From: a virus
Reading direction: 5' to 3' (one strand)
DNA: 60,246 bases
IMG/VR virus record: IMGVR_UViG_3300035670_000226
Location: 1-60,246 of that record
The translations under genes and the position numbers were made by a program. The notes under the pieces are model-generated. The model was not told the origin of the DNA. It did no database searches and saw nothing but the letters and a program-made list of their open reading frames with translations. Each line of letters opens with the position of its first letter. Position 1 is the stretch's first letter. This document shows positions 36,128 to 45,040 of the stretch, one piece after another.

Positions 36128-36615
36128 TACTCAAACCTAACTGTCTCAGTTCGAATAAGGCGCTTATCTCTAGTCATAAGTTCGTTTTGTTTAGAAATAG
36201 CGTTCTCAATGTCACTCCAAGCTCTCACGGATTTGGGGGCGTCAGGTCGGAACTCTGCTCGTAAATAAGACGGAACACCAAACATCAAAGAGGGAATGCC
36301 CTGCTCAAAAGCAAAAGCCCACAAAGAAGGATTGCTAGTAATAAATAGGTCTACTACACCTTTAGCTCTAGCTAATTTAAGTTGGCGTTCTTTTAAAGGT
36401 TCGCCTTCAAGTGACACAGAGCTGTCAATCATGTTGTCGAAATCAACAATCTTATTTTGGTCTACCCATTGCTTAGCCAATTGTGGGGAAAGCTCAGTTA
36501 TAAAAGTAATCTGATTGTAAGCACTCAGTGCTCCAACAACCAGTATTCCTTGGGAGATAGGCTCATCATTTCTGTGGCCTCTTAGTACTCCGTCTAAATC
36601 TACTACTATGTGCAT
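36127..36615 (-). CDS. HAD-superfamily phosphatase-like protein
   Basis: 162 aa. Motif I VVDLDGVLRG (Asp6, Asp8). FITEL (~38-42) fits motif II Thr/Ser; KLARAKGVVDLFITSN resembles the later K and acid segments. The size fits polynucleotide 3'-phosphatase or small HAD families. Shares a stop/start overlap (TAATG) with the TGT-like gene and a 3-nt gap with the nucleotidyltransferase gene, so the three form one unit. Confidence 0.6.
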   Translation of the reverse strand: MHIVVDLDGVLRGHRNDEPISQGILVVGALSAYNQITFITELSPQLAKQWVDQNKIVDFDNMIDSSVSLEGEPLKERQLKLARAKGVVDLFITSNPSLWAFAFEQGIPSLMFGVPSYLRAEFRPDAPKSVRAWSDIENAISKQNELMTRDKRLIRTETVRFE

Positions 36616-36618
36616 AAA

Positions 36619-37506
36619 TTACATACTATTACGATACGTAGCAGCTCGCCTTATCAATGTTCTCGTGTCAGGCAGGTCTACACCATAATTTGGTTCATTT
36701 GATTTGAACTCTTTGACCTGCTTCAAAAGGTTTATAGCACCACTACGCTTGCTCGCTTGCCACCTGTAGTTGTTGAAATCGTAGTATCCAGCGCCATCGA
36801 GCGTAAACGCCAAATGACGATTGCCGTGAATTTCATTAAACAGAGCTTCTGCTTGCTTTTTTGCAGCGTCCATCTTTACTTCGGCATTGCGTCTTGTAGC
36901 GTCTGCATGGGACACTCTAACGTCCTGTAAAGCACTGGTAAACCTAGTGTGAATCTGCTTTGCAGCAATAGCATCAGCATCAGCAGCCACATCCCATTCA
37001 GGATTGACTGGCGCTGTTTGTGTTGGGTCGGGTGGCACTGTCCACTCGTCATACTTCAAATCGTATGCTGCGTATGGGTTAATAGTGCGGATATCGGTAG
37101 CACCTGGATTAACGTAAAAAGTCAACTCGTATCCGTGCCAATTTTCAGTCTTTGGGTAAAGCATGCTGCGGAACAGCTCGTTAATCATGTCTGCAATTTC
37201 AGAATCTAACAACCCTGCGTATTCTGGGTTGGCTTTCCTAAACTGAACGCCGTCTACGCCTACCAAACAATCCAAATCGCCTGGCTCACGGTGTGCTGAC
37301 CACTGGTAACTTACGCCAGAACCCGCCAGCCACGGGTGTGCCCAGAGTTCTGAGTGCCGAAACTCGTGAGAGAAAAAATCCTGCAATAACTGCATAATGC
37401 TCTGTCTTACCCACGACCTCAATCGGCGTCCCTCAAACAGGGTTGGGTCTAACGTCGTAGACGGTTCACTAAAGTACGACGTGCTAAAACTACCCAGACC
37501 AGACAT
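36619..37506 (-). CDS. Nucleotidyltransferase-like protein (pol-beta fold)
   Basis: 295 aa. GSGVSYQWSAHREPGDLD: Gly-Ser at 62-63 followed by Asp77 and Asp79, the G-S...D-x-D arrangement of the minimal nucleotidyltransferase fold; a third Asp may be in TDIRTI. The remainder is helical (ATRRNAEVKMDAAKKQAEAL). It could add nucleotides to RNA ends or protein. Start at ATG 37506 followed by intergenic DNA. Confidence 0.55.
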   Translation of the reverse strand: MSGLGSFSTSYFSEPSTTLDPTLFEGRRLRSWVRQSIMQLLQDFFSHEFRHSELWAHPWLAGSGVSYQWSAHREPGDLDCLVGVDGVQFRKANPEYAGLLDSEIADMINELFRSMLYPKTENWHGYELTFYVNPGATDIRTINPYAAYDLKYDEWTVPPDPTQTAPVNPEWDVAADADAIAAKQIHTRFTSALQDVRVSHADATRRNAEVKMDAAKKQAEALFNEIHGNRHLAFTLDGAGYYDFNNYRWQASKRSGAINLLKQVKEFKSNEPNYGVDLPDTRTLIRRAATYRNSM

Positions 37507-37533
37507 ACGTCTAGTTTATAGAGTTATTAGATA

Positions 37534-37806
37534 CTAGTCAGTCTTAAAACCACGTTCCTTCAAGGCGTCTTTCACCTTGTCAGAAGTGCTTTGTTCGACT
37601 GGTCGAAGGGCCTTAATCACTGTGTCTGCTACCTTCTGCGCCAGAATACTTGACTCAAACTCGTCTACAATCTGCTTGGCAGTGGTGTACACGTCGTAGT
37701 TAGTAATCGGTCTAGCTGTCTCAATGCCCTCTTCAGGCATCTCTGGTAGGGTCATAATCTGACCGTCTTCAGCAATTACTGCAATAAAAAATGCTTCAGC
37801 CTTCAT
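37534..37806 (-). CDS. Hypothetical protein
   Basis: 90 aa. FFIAVIAEDGQIMTLPEM forms a strand pair; then a long helix (QIVDEFESSILAQKVADTV). ATG at 37806 overlaps the upstream stop (TAATG). No family. Confidence 0.45.
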   Translation of the reverse strand: MKAEAFFIAVIAEDGQIMTLPEMPEEGIETARPITNYDVYTTAKQIVDEFESSILAQKVADTVIKALRPVEQSTSDKVKDALKERGFKTD

Positions 37807-38363
37807 TAGTACATGCCTCTCATGGCTCGCTTCTTAGTGGTTGCAACAGCGTGGAACGGGCAAAAATGGCACAGGTACACCTTTGGTGCTCCTGAATTTG
37901 CTGGGTCTGGTAACCCCAGTTCCTTGCGCTCTCGGTCGGTCTTTGGTAACAATCGCTTTTGCTCTGATTCATAATCAGTGCAGCCTGGGTCCGATGGCCT
38001 TAGGTGATAGTTGTAGCACTGCATCGCATCTTCTGCGAACTGCATTTTAGTGCTGTAAAACTGCTTCTCAGGGTCCATTGCGTCCAGACCCTCAGAGCCA
38101 CCGCCCTTTAACTGGTCGATGATTGCTTTACGGTTCTCCTGCTTCATCCATGTCTTGACTGGAAGGAGGAACATCTTGCCCATGTGACGCTCACCACTTG
38201 GGAACTCGTGCTTCTCAAGGGTTAGTTCTAATAGAACATCGGTCTCTGGCGGACCATCGTGTGGAGGGAGTTCTTCAATAGTGTTACACACTAAACAATA
38301 AACCAGTCTGATAACTGGGCCATCGTGAAACTCCCGCTTACCAATTAGCGGTGCTTCAGCCAT
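37806..38363 (-). CDS. Zinc-binding hypothetical protein
   Basis: 185 aa. CLVC near residue 24 and CHFC (~164-167), with CTDY between, could form a split zinc site; FLLPVKTWMKQENRKAIIDQL is helical. ATG is inside the end of the small upstream gene (ATGGCTGA). Confidence 0.5.
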   Translation of the reverse strand: MAEAPLIGKREFHDGPVIRLVYCLVCNTIEELPPHDGPPETDVLLELTLEKHEFPSGERHMGKMFLLPVKTWMKQENRKAIIDQLKGGGSEGLDAMDPEKQFYSTKMQFAEDAMQCYNYHLRPSDPGCTDYESEQKRLLPKTDRERKELGLPDPANSGAPKVYLCHFCPFHAVATTKKRAMRGMY

Positions 38364-38523
38364 TTAATGGTTCTTTCGTTGTGCTGTCGTATAGCTTGCC
38401 TTTGTATCCAGGCCAAGGGCGCAATCCGTCCTCAGTTACGCCTCGGTCTTTGCCGTATCCTGGACTGTTAATTCCAGAGGCACCTGGGTGAAAAGGTGCT
38501 TTAGTTCCAATAGAGTCGCCCAT
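38356..38523 (-). CDS. 55-residue peptide
   Basis: MGDSIGTKAPFHPGASGINS..., then RPWPGYKGKLYDSTTKEPL. Gly/Pro rich, likely unstructured. ATG at 38523 with GGAGAACAAA upstream; overlaps the next gene by 8 nt. Resembles small virion-associated peptides in style. Confidence 0.45.
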   Translation of the reverse strand: MGDSIGTKAPFHPGASGINSPGYGKDRGVTEDGLRPWPGYKGKLYDSTTKEPLNG

Positions 38524-38541
38524 TTTGTTCTCCAATTTAAG

Positions 38542-38868
38542 TTACTTGCTAGATGGCTTCTTTGTTGCTGGCTTCTTGGCAGCAGGTTTTGCTGCTGGGT
38601 TCTTCTCAGCAGGAGCTTTAGGTGCTGTTGGCTTCTTGGCCGCTGGCTTCTTAGCTGGAGCCTTCTTTGGTGCTGGCTTCTCTTCTACAAACAGCTCTTC
38701 AAGTAGCTGGTCAACTTGCTTCTCTACCTCTTCAATGGTAGGTAGGACAAGGTCTGCTGGACGCTCCCAAATGGTGCCGTCTTGAACCTTGCCATCGCCG
38801 TCTGAATCTACGGCCTTTAGATTTAGATTGGCATCTTTCTTGCCAAACAACTTACTCCAAAATCCCAT
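38542..38868 (-). CDS. EF-hand-like protein with Lys/Pro/Ala tail
   Basis: 108 aa. MGFWSKLFGKKD start, then DSDGDGKVQDGT (21-32), a calcium-loop-type motif; residues ~66-108 are a PAKK repeat (KKAPAKKPAAKKPTAPK). A similar head-plus-basic-tail layout is seen at 13482-14063. Tail should bind DNA or other polyanions. Confidence 0.55.
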   Translation of the reverse strand: MGFWSKLFGKKDANLNLKAVDSDGDGKVQDGTIWERPADLVLPTIEEVEKQVDQLLEELFVEEKPAPKKAPAKKPAAKKPTAPKAPAEKNPAAKPAAKKPATKKPSSK

Positions 38869-38906
38869 TTTGTTCTCCTTGTTAGTGTTAGGGGTTTTAT
38901 TCTATT

Positions 38907-39206
38907 TTAGTACGGATTTGGCCCAAAAAACTTGTGCACTGCTAGTCTAGCTTCCATTACGTGGTCAACTTTACCGCCAGTGTAGCCTGCGTCTTGTGAT
39001 GCTGGGTCGTGTTTTACTACAGAAACGTCGTAGCCTCTCTTAGACACACCCTTACCGTAGTCTAGAGCAGCCTTTTTGTTGTCAAAAAACTGCGTCTTCT
39101 TGTCGCTTAGGCTAGCTATATCCCCTACTATCCTCCACTCATTGTGGGCTAATTCGTAGTGGTTTTGTTGACGCTTTGGGTGAAATGCTCTGTTAGGTTT
39201 TGGCAT
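38907..39206 (-). CDS. Hypothetical protein
   Basis: 99 aa. His/Lys/Asn rich; FFDNKKAALDYGKGVSKRGY suggests one helix between strands. Gap of 2 bp to the next gene. No family. Confidence 0.45.
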   Translation of the reverse strand: MPKPNRAFHPKRQQNHYELAHNEWRIVGDIASLSDKKTQFFDNKKAALDYGKGVSKRGYDVSVVKHDPASQDAGYTGGKVDHVMEARLAVHKFFGPNPY

Positions 39207-39208
39207 GA

Positions 39209-39421
39209 TTACTTTCCTGGGTTAACCATCTTGTCGGAAGGAAATTCGGACGTAGTAAATCCATACCCGTAGAATGGGTGTAGGGACTGACGGTTGTTCA
39301 GGGTGTCCTCGTTACCCTTAACGTCAAGCACCTCGGTGTCTGGGCGAACCTTGCGGTACTTACCGTCGGTAGCGCCTTCATTCAAACCTGCGTTCATTGA
39401 ACGGCTTGTGTTAACTGCCAT
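39209..39421 (-). CDS. Hypothetical protein (possible virion-associated)
   Basis: 70 aa from ATG at 39421 (TAATG overlap with the zinc-ribbon gene; longer start rejected). Asn/Thr/Gly rich, LNEGATDGKYRKVRPDTEVL; looks extended. Confidence 0.45.
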   Translation of the reverse strand: MAVNTSRSMNAGLNEGATDGKYRKVRPDTEVLDVKGNEDTLNNRQSLHPFYGYGFTTSEFPSDKMVNPGK

Positions 39422-39627
39422 TAGGCCATCTTGCCTTTCACTCGTTGTGCAGCTCTGTCGTTCCTGCACTGGGTACAAATACCCTGGTTGTATAGGTACT
39501 GCACTGGGTCCATTACAATGCCACACTGTGGGCAAGGGTGAGAACCCTTATACATTGTAGCGTTTTGGGCGATTTTGTACGCCTGTAACTCTAGGGTCTC
39601 TCCGCCGTCACCGTCTCCACTAAACAT
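39421..39627 (-). CDS. Zinc-ribbon protein
   Basis: 68 aa, CPQC at ~32-35 and CTQC at ~51-54, typical four-Cys ribbon. TAATG with both neighbours. Acidic-Gly start (SGDGDGGET). Could be a small nucleic-acid binder. Confidence 0.55.
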   Translation of the reverse strand: MFSGDGDGGETLELQAYKIAQNATMYKGSHPCPQCGIVMDPVQYLYNQGICTQCRNDRAAQRVKGKMA

Positions 39628-41474
39628 TAACGGCCTCTTCCCTTGCCAGCAGACTGGGCTGCAAGTTTTGCTTCGTATTCAGAAGCAGCTTCTGGACTTG
39701 GAGCAGTAAACGCCGATGGGGTACGGTGTGCTGGAATTACTGGAGCATCAGAAGTCTCCATAATTCCTGTAAACGCCTGCTCTAAACGAGTCTTTCTGCT
39801 CTTAGGAGCAGCTGGCTTCAAGTCAGTCTTTGCCTCAACGTTAGTAGCTACGCCTCGGTTAGTAGGCTTAGCGGTAGTTGGGGTAGAAAAACCCTGCTCA
39901 TTCAGATACCGTTCTGGGTTGTAAACAACCATCTTCATGCGGGCCTTGTTCTTAGTAGCAAATGTGCTGTTGTGGTGATGCATCGCTGCTTCTGCAATGT
40001 TTCCATTGTTAATCATTGCTTGCGTTTCATCTGCGACTATCTTTTCACGCTTTTGACGAATGCTAATTTGAGCTGCGTAACCCGCCATTTCTTTTGCCTT
40101 GTTTTCCTCAGTAATTTTTGCAGCAGCTGCTTGCTGAGAAGTAAACTGTGCTGTGGTACTGGGTGAAAATGGGAAAGGCTTTGGTAAATCCTTAGTAAGA
40201 TTAGGGCTAGGTAGGCCTCGCTCTTTAGGGTCTGCAGTCTTCCAAGACTCCAGCAGCCTGCCTCTGTTTTCTTCGTGCTTTGCTTGCTGCTCTGGGGTCA
40301 GTGGCTCAAACTTTGGCATCAAAGCGCTGGGGTCATATGGAACAGGCTTGGTTGGTGCCTTAGCTTTTTCTGCAGCATCCCGAGCTTCAAAGTAAGCCCT
40401 GTCTGCCGCCGCTGCTCGTTCCCTAGCGGGAGCCGTAGCTTCGGTAATGCGAACACGCTCTGCCTGCTTTGCAGCACCTTCAGCCTGTGTCTCTTCCAAA
40501 GGTCTAAGAGACGGCCGTTGTGGACGAGGCTGCGCTGAAATTGGCTCGTAATCTGGGTCTGTATATGCCTCTGGCTTTGGACTGTACCCTGCTCCTCGCA
40601 AAGCAGCCAAAACAGCTGTCTCTTCAGGCTGCTTCTCTGTCAAGGAGTAGCGGTTTCTCACTACGTTTGACATACCAATGTGGCCTGCGTTTACCTTATT
40701 GTACTTTCCACCTGTAATAGTTTCCAAGTCTGTAGCAGCATTAGTTACGTGAGTTACAGCAGCAGTTAGGTGGTCAGCAGCTCCCTTGATTTTTCCACTG
40801 TTTCTGCTTAGTACGTTTCCCGCAATGTGAGCGTCTTGAGCAGCAGAATTCTTCTCATATGCTTTGCCCAACTGACTCCAGATGCCGTCAAAATCTTCTG
40901 CCTTGCCACCTGCACGGATGTGCTGCTGCATGTGGTGCTCAACGTGAGCCTCTAGCTGCTCAATAGAATCGTGCATCTCAGCAAAATGACGCAAATTAGG
41001 GCTGGCTGCAGTTGTCGCTTGGCTCTCTCCAGTGCGGTAATCATACCCACCAAATTTTGGGTCCATTACCTTTTCGGTTATTCTGGCCTTTTGACCGCCT
41101 TGGTTGACTATTCTCTTTACGTTTCTAGGCGCAGGAGGAATTACTTTTCCAACAGGAGCTTTTACTGCAAAAGATGTAGCAGCTAGGCCTCTAGCACCAG
41201 CGTAAGCTGCCCCTAGCTTGCCTCGGTTTTCAGCGCTAACGCCTGCATTCTCATACAGGTGGTTGTATACCTCTCCAACATCGCTAACTTTGTCTAGTTG
41301 AGCAGCAGGAACTCGGACAGTAGCACCACCTTCTGGCCGTACTACTGCAGGGGTCTCGACCATTGGTGCTACAGAACGTCCTGTAGAGGTAGTCTCTGGC
41401 TGAGATACTCTCTTTAGGTAGTCTTCAGTAGCTTCGCCTTCTTGTGGAAGGTACTTAGAAAAATCAGTAGTCAT
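39627..41474 (-). CDS. Large low-complexity Ala/Glu/Pro/Lys-rich protein
   Basis: 615 aa. Disordered outer parts (Pro/Ala/Thr, TPEQQAKHEENRGRL, KITEENKAKEMAGYAAQI), and a helical core (~165-275) with His clusters (HVEHHMQQHIRAGG), HLTAAVTHVTNAATDL. Ends Lys/Gly/Arg. No enzyme motif. Could be an injected internal or scaffold-like virion protein. Lies in a set with the 490-residue protein; shared style suggests one function. Confidence 0.45.
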   Translation of the reverse strand: MTTDFSKYLPQEGEATEDYLKRVSQPETTSTGRSVAPMVETPAVVRPEGGATVRVPAAQLDKVSDVGEVYNHLYENAGVSAENRGKLGAAYAGARGLAATSFAVKAPVGKVIPPAPRNVKRIVNQGGQKARITEKVMDPKFGGYDYRTGESQATTAASPNLRHFAEMHDSIEQLEAHVEHHMQQHIRAGGKAEDFDGIWSQLGKAYEKNSAAQDAHIAGNVLSRNSGKIKGAADHLTAAVTHVTNAATDLETITGGKYNKVNAGHIGMSNVVRNRYSLTEKQPEETAVLAALRGAGYSPKPEAYTDPDYEPISAQPRPQRPSLRPLEETQAEGAAKQAERVRITEATAPARERAAAADRAYFEARDAAEKAKAPTKPVPYDPSALMPKFEPLTPEQQAKHEENRGRLLESWKTADPKERGLPSPNLTKDLPKPFPFSPSTTAQFTSQQAAAAKITEENKAKEMAGYAAQISIRQKREKIVADETQAMINNGNIAEAAMHHHNSTFATKNKARMKMVVYNPERYLNEQGFSTPTTAKPTNRGVATNVEAKTDLKPAAPKSRKTRLEQAFTGIMETSDAPVIPAHRTPSAFTAPSPEAASEYEAKLAAQSAGKGRGR

Positions 41475-41865
41475 AGTCGTCTAACCTCACTGGGGTTCCA
41501 GAAGAAATGTCAAAAGTTCCTAGTGGCTTTTCCTTCGGCTTTTTAGCAACAGGGGCAGCCGTTTCTCTCTTAACGTTTCTTCCCTTGATGTTCGAAAGAG
41601 TTGATGGAGCTGCTGGCTTTGGAGCCTCTTCCACTGGCGCTGGCTTTGGTAATTCAAAAGGAATGTGAGGACCAGTTGGAACTTGGTCACGGTCAACGGG
41701 TACTACTCGAACCGTTCCTTTAGTCTTTTGTTGGAGTTGACCTGCCAAGGTTAAAGTAGAAATGTCACCTGGCTTAGACAGCTGTAGCGTACGCCAATTC
41801 TGAGAACGAGGCTTGGAGTGCTGAATTGCCCAAAATTGCTGAGACTGCTCTATTCCACCTGCCAT
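41464..41865 (-). CDS. Hypothetical protein between two large low-complexity proteins
   Basis: 133 aa. N-terminal 45 residues (QFWAIQHSKPRSQNWRTLQL) look folded; the rest is Pro/Lys-rich. It overlaps the downstream gene by 11 nt and the upstream gene stop by 1 nt. Probably assembled with neighbours. Confidence 0.4.
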   Translation of the reverse strand: MAGGIEQSQQFWAIQHSKPRSQNWRTLQLSKPGDISTLTLAGQLQQKTKGTVRVVPVDRDQVPTGPHIPFELPKPAPVEEAPKPAAPSTLSNIKGRNVKRETAAPVAKKPKEKPLGTFDISSGTPVRLDDYDY

Positions 41866-43337
41866 TATTTGCCCTTCCTTGATGCAATGTGATTCAAAAC
41901 TGCTTGAACGCCCTTTTCTCCAATGTGTTTCCTGGTGTCTGCAGGAATGCGAGCGCCGTTTACGATTGCTTGATACGCAATACCCATGTGCTTAGCCATT
42001 AGTGCTTCTTCTTGAGCTTTGTTGTCGGCTTCAGCATCGATGGCGCTTCTAGGAGTCGCTATCTTAACTGTGGTTGGAACCTGCTCAGCAGACCCTTCAA
42101 TACCTTCTCCACCCTTGTAGCTAGGCTTTCTTACGGAACCACCTGCTTGGACTGGTTTAACATCTCTTACAGCGCCTTCAGTAACTTTTCGTTGACCAAT
42201 AATGCGGGTAGGAGCCTTAGAAGTTCCTGTTTCAGCTCTTTCCGTAAACTCAGAAGTAGCTCGGGAAGCATCTCCTGCGTATCTGCTTATTAAGTCAGAT
42301 GAGGGCAGCTCTACGCCTGCACGTTCGAAAACTTGCCTAGTAATAGGGTCATTTAAGTGGGAAGCTGCTTTGCCGACGTGACGTGCAGCGGTCATTAGTA
42401 CTTTCTCTGCGTCTTTGTCATTTCCTTGACGTAGAGCGTTTTGACCCTGTGCAACTAATCCGCTGGCAGTCACTAGGTTGCTCATAGCTTTAAGGTGCTT
42501 GTTTCTGAATCCCTTGAGAGAAGTAACCACAGCGCTTGACTTTGAAAGTCCCTGAATGTGACCCTGGAGTTCTTCTTCAGACATTCTTTCTGGGTGGCCT
42601 TCAGGCAAAGAGGCCTGTCGGTCAATTGCAGCCTTGTGTTGCAAAGCAGCGTTATAAGCGTTAGTGCTAATTCTTTCTGCTAACTTACCTATGCTCAGGT
42701 CATGCTGAGTTAGGTGGGACATTCCGCTAATTGCTGACCTTAGGTTTTCGGCATGAATCTTGTGAGGCGTAGACAGCGATTTGATGTCCTGTTTTTGTTG
42801 AGTCAACTGCTCGGAAGTTGCCCCCGTAGACTGTTCGGTCTGGTTGTAAACATGGTGGTGGTCCTCAATTTGCTGGTGAGCACTCCACGCTGTGCGAGCA
42901 TCCTCAATAGCTTTATTTTCAGCTTTTTGAGAGTCAGTTAGTGGTCTGTCGGTACCGTCTATGTCAACGGTTTTGTGGCCAAGCATCTTAAATGGGTCTG
43001 GACCACGCTTGGACGAAGGTATGTACTCACCGTTTTTTGGCATGGGAGCAACTGAAACTTTACCCACTTGGGTAAGAGAAAACTCTCCGTCTTGTAGAGC
43101 ACGAGGAGGAGTGTGCCCCTTCAAACCCTTCCATTCAGCTCTCCACTTTTCTTTAGGCAGTGGCATGCTTGGGTTGTTAGGGTGAAAACTAGCGCCACCA
43201 ATCTTTAGGGGCGGCTGCAGTTCAGTAGTAGACGTTGATTGCTGTACTTGAGGTTCAGCGTCAACATTTTTGGGTGTAGTTGGCGTCTCTCTTACTGCAT
43301 TTGCACTATCAGTTAGAGCTTTCGCACTTCTACCCAT
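41865..43337 (-). CDS. Large low-complexity helical protein
   Basis: 490 aa. Charged disordered N terminus (~1-190), helical core (~190-360) with IHAENLRSAISGMSHLTQHD and RISTNAYNAALQHKAAIDRQ, disordered C-terminal part, ending VQAVLNHIASRKGK. Similar layout and His/Ala style to the 615-residue protein. No enzyme motif. Possibly an ejected or head-internal protein; function unknown. Confidence 0.45.
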   Translation of the reverse strand: MGRSAKALTDSANAVRETPTTPKNVDAEPQVQQSTSTTELQPPLKIGGASFHPNNPSMPLPKEKWRAEWKGLKGHTPPRALQDGEFSLTQVGKVSVAPMPKNGEYIPSSKRGPDPFKMLGHKTVDIDGTDRPLTDSQKAENKAIEDARTAWSAHQQIEDHHHVYNQTEQSTGATSEQLTQQKQDIKSLSTPHKIHAENLRSAISGMSHLTQHDLSIGKLAERISTNAYNAALQHKAAIDRQASLPEGHPERMSEEELQGHIQGLSKSSAVVTSLKGFRNKHLKAMSNLVTASGLVAQGQNALRQGNDKDAEKVLMTAARHVGKAASHLNDPITRQVFERAGVELPSSDLISRYAGDASRATSEFTERAETGTSKAPTRIIGQRKVTEGAVRDVKPVQAGGSVRKPSYKGGEGIEGSAEQVPTTVKIATPRSAIDAEADNKAQEEALMAKHMGIAYQAIVNGARIPADTRKHIGEKGVQAVLNHIASRKGK

Positions 43338-43346
43338 TGTTTATCC

Positions 43347-43709
43347 TTAGATATCCTGCAAACTATTTCTTGAAGCGCCTGAATAGCCGCCAACCCCGCC
43401 CGAATACCAAGAAACTCTAGGTTCAGTGTACACTCTATCGACACTTACCACATCGTCAATTGTTGGCTGGTACCTAATACCGTAACCAATTCGGTCTGGA
43501 AACAAACGTATTTGAGGCAAAGGCGGGCGCACCATCTGCTGTAATACGGCACCTGGCATAGTTGCTGGAAGCAACGCTTGCTGAGTTAGGCGCTCTTCAT
43601 TTGAGGCCCACGGACCAGCATAAGTCCATCTGGGCTGTACTACATCAGAAGGTTCTGGACCTCTCCACGGCTTGGTGTAGTCGTATACACCGTCAACACT
43701 TTGGGGCAT
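43347..43709 (-). CDS. Hypothetical Pro/Tyr-rich protein
   Basis: 120 aa. Pro/Trp/Tyr rich (DYTKPWRGPEPSDVVQPRW, RLFPDRIGYGIRYQPTIDD), Gly/Ser end. Looks like an extended virion protein. Not recognised. Confidence 0.4.
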   Translation of the reverse strand: MPQSVDGVYDYTKPWRGPEPSDVVQPRWTYAGPWASNEERLTQQALLPATMPGAVLQQMVRPPLPQIRLFPDRIGYGIRYQPTIDDVVSVDRVYTEPRVSWYSGGVGGYSGASRNSLQDI

Positions 43710-43710
43710 C

Positions 43711-44238
43711 TTATCTCCAAACTGGTTTTAGATACGCCATTTGGTCGGCTCTGCGGACATTGATGGTGCCAGGACTGTCAGAACGCATGTTGGCCTTGCC
43801 GTCGTTGACAAGGTGTGGCGCTGGGGTAAGTTGCCATTGAGGAGCTTGGCGAGGAGCTCTGTACACACCTGCTACAGGGTCAAACACAGCTTTCATTTGC
43901 CGCTTGATTCCCATCTCGGCGTTAAACTCTGGTGACCAGTAATAGGCTGAGGCGTCGATTCGTTCACCTTTGTGAACACCTCTTTGATAGGACTTCTGGC
44001 CTACTTTTGACTTGATGCTATCCAACAGGCGGTCATCACGACGGCTGCGGATAGTGCCTAAATACCCGTCTGGATATTCGGCGGACGGTACCCTACCTGT
44101 TCCGATACGGATAGCATCAAGGTCTGAACGGGCTATTCCTCCGCCTGAACCGCCCTGATTGTTGTAGCCCCAAAAACCGTTACCACCTAGGGACTGCCAG
44201 TTTTGGCTGGGGGCAAAAGAGTTGTAATCTCCAGGCAT
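43711..44238 (-). CDS. Hypothetical Gly/Asn/Arg-rich protein
   Basis: 175 aa. Gly/Asn N terminus (NGFWGYNNQGGSGGG), basic middle (IRSRRDDRLLDSIKSKVGQK), RAPRQAPQWQLTPAP end. The upstream gene lies 5 bp away. No family. Confidence 0.4.
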   Translation of the reverse strand: MPGDYNSFAPSQNWQSLGGNGFWGYNNQGGSGGGIARSDLDAIRIGTGRVPSAEYPDGYLGTIRSRRDDRLLDSIKSKVGQKSYQRGVHKGERIDASAYYWSPEFNAEMGIKRQMKAVFDPVAGVYRAPRQAPQWQLTPAPHLVNDGKANMRSDSPGTINVRRADQMAYLKPVWR

Positions 44239-44243
44239 ATCAA

Positions 44244-44504
44244 CTACTTACTTTGGAAGGGATTGCTGCCAGAAGGTTCTCCATCAAAACTGAATACACC
44301 TTTTCTGGTCTGTGAGCTCAGCGAAAGAGGTCTACCCATATTTTCAGCAATCTCAGCAGTCTTAAATCCAGTTGCTCTTTCTGCGGTTGATGAAAGGCCC
44401 TTCTGCAGAGATGCGCCTGCGTTAGGTCCGCCATACCTATACGCAGGGGCCATGCTCTGAGGCTTAGAAAGCGAGCTAATGGGATTAACGTCATACAGTG
44501 ACAT
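44244..44504 (-). CDS. Hypothetical small protein
   Basis: 86 aa, Ser/Ala/Gly/Pro rich, extended (PQSMAPAYRYGGPNAGASLQ). Likely virion-associated by style, unproven. Confidence 0.4.
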   Translation of the reverse strand: MSLYDVNPISSLSKPQSMAPAYRYGGPNAGASLQKGLSSTAERATGFKTAEIAENMGRPLSLSSQTRKGVFSFDGEPSGSNPFQSK

Positions 44505-44513
44505 TAATACTCC

Positions 44514-44999
44514 TTAGTACTGGTCGTTAAGTGCATCCATAAAGTTAGGGTTCTGACGTCCCATAACCGACGGAATAACCCGTGAGTTTGCCATGGTAGG
44601 TCCAACGGTTGGGTCCACGGTTGCTGGAGTGGAGACCGAAACCCTGTACGAAGCGCCTAGTTCCTCGTTGTAAAGAACGTTTGAACGGTTAGCCTTACCA
44701 CCAGCGGTTGGGTCCATTGCCTGCACGTTGTGCTTTGGCATTAGAGTGCCTTTTTCTGGCGATGCTGCGTTTGCAGTGTAGTCATCGGCGTCTTGGCGGT
44801 CTGAAATCATTGCGTGACCTTCTTCTTTCTCTTCGTACCCGATAGGGATTCGAGGGCTGTTAGCCTGTTTAGCGTCTTCGTAGTGCTCGTCCAAAGTATC
44901 GTGGTAACGAGTGTTGTCGGACTCTGCTGCCTCAAGGTGGTTAGATGGGGCACCAACACGGCGGCGCATTGCGTGGCCCATATCAGTCCACTTCTGCAT
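44514..44999 (-). CDS. Hypothetical protein
   Basis: 161 aa. AMRRRVGAPSNHLEAAESDN, then a His/Asp-rich loop (DTLDEHYEDAKQANSPRIP), ending DALNDQY. Residues PTVGPTMANSRVIPSVMG are Pro/Val strand-like. No family; first of the low-complexity set. Confidence 0.4.
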   Translation of the reverse strand: MQKWTDMGHAMRRRVGAPSNHLEAAESDNTRYHDTLDEHYEDAKQANSPRIPIGYEEKEEGHAMISDRQDADDYTANAASPEKGTLMPKHNVQAMDPTAGGKANRSNVLYNEELGASYRVSVSTPATVDPTVGPTMANSRVIPSVMGRQNPNFMDALNDQY

Positions 45000-45040
45000 T
45001 TAGACTCCTTAAAAAGTTGTGATACCAGAATACGGCGAAT

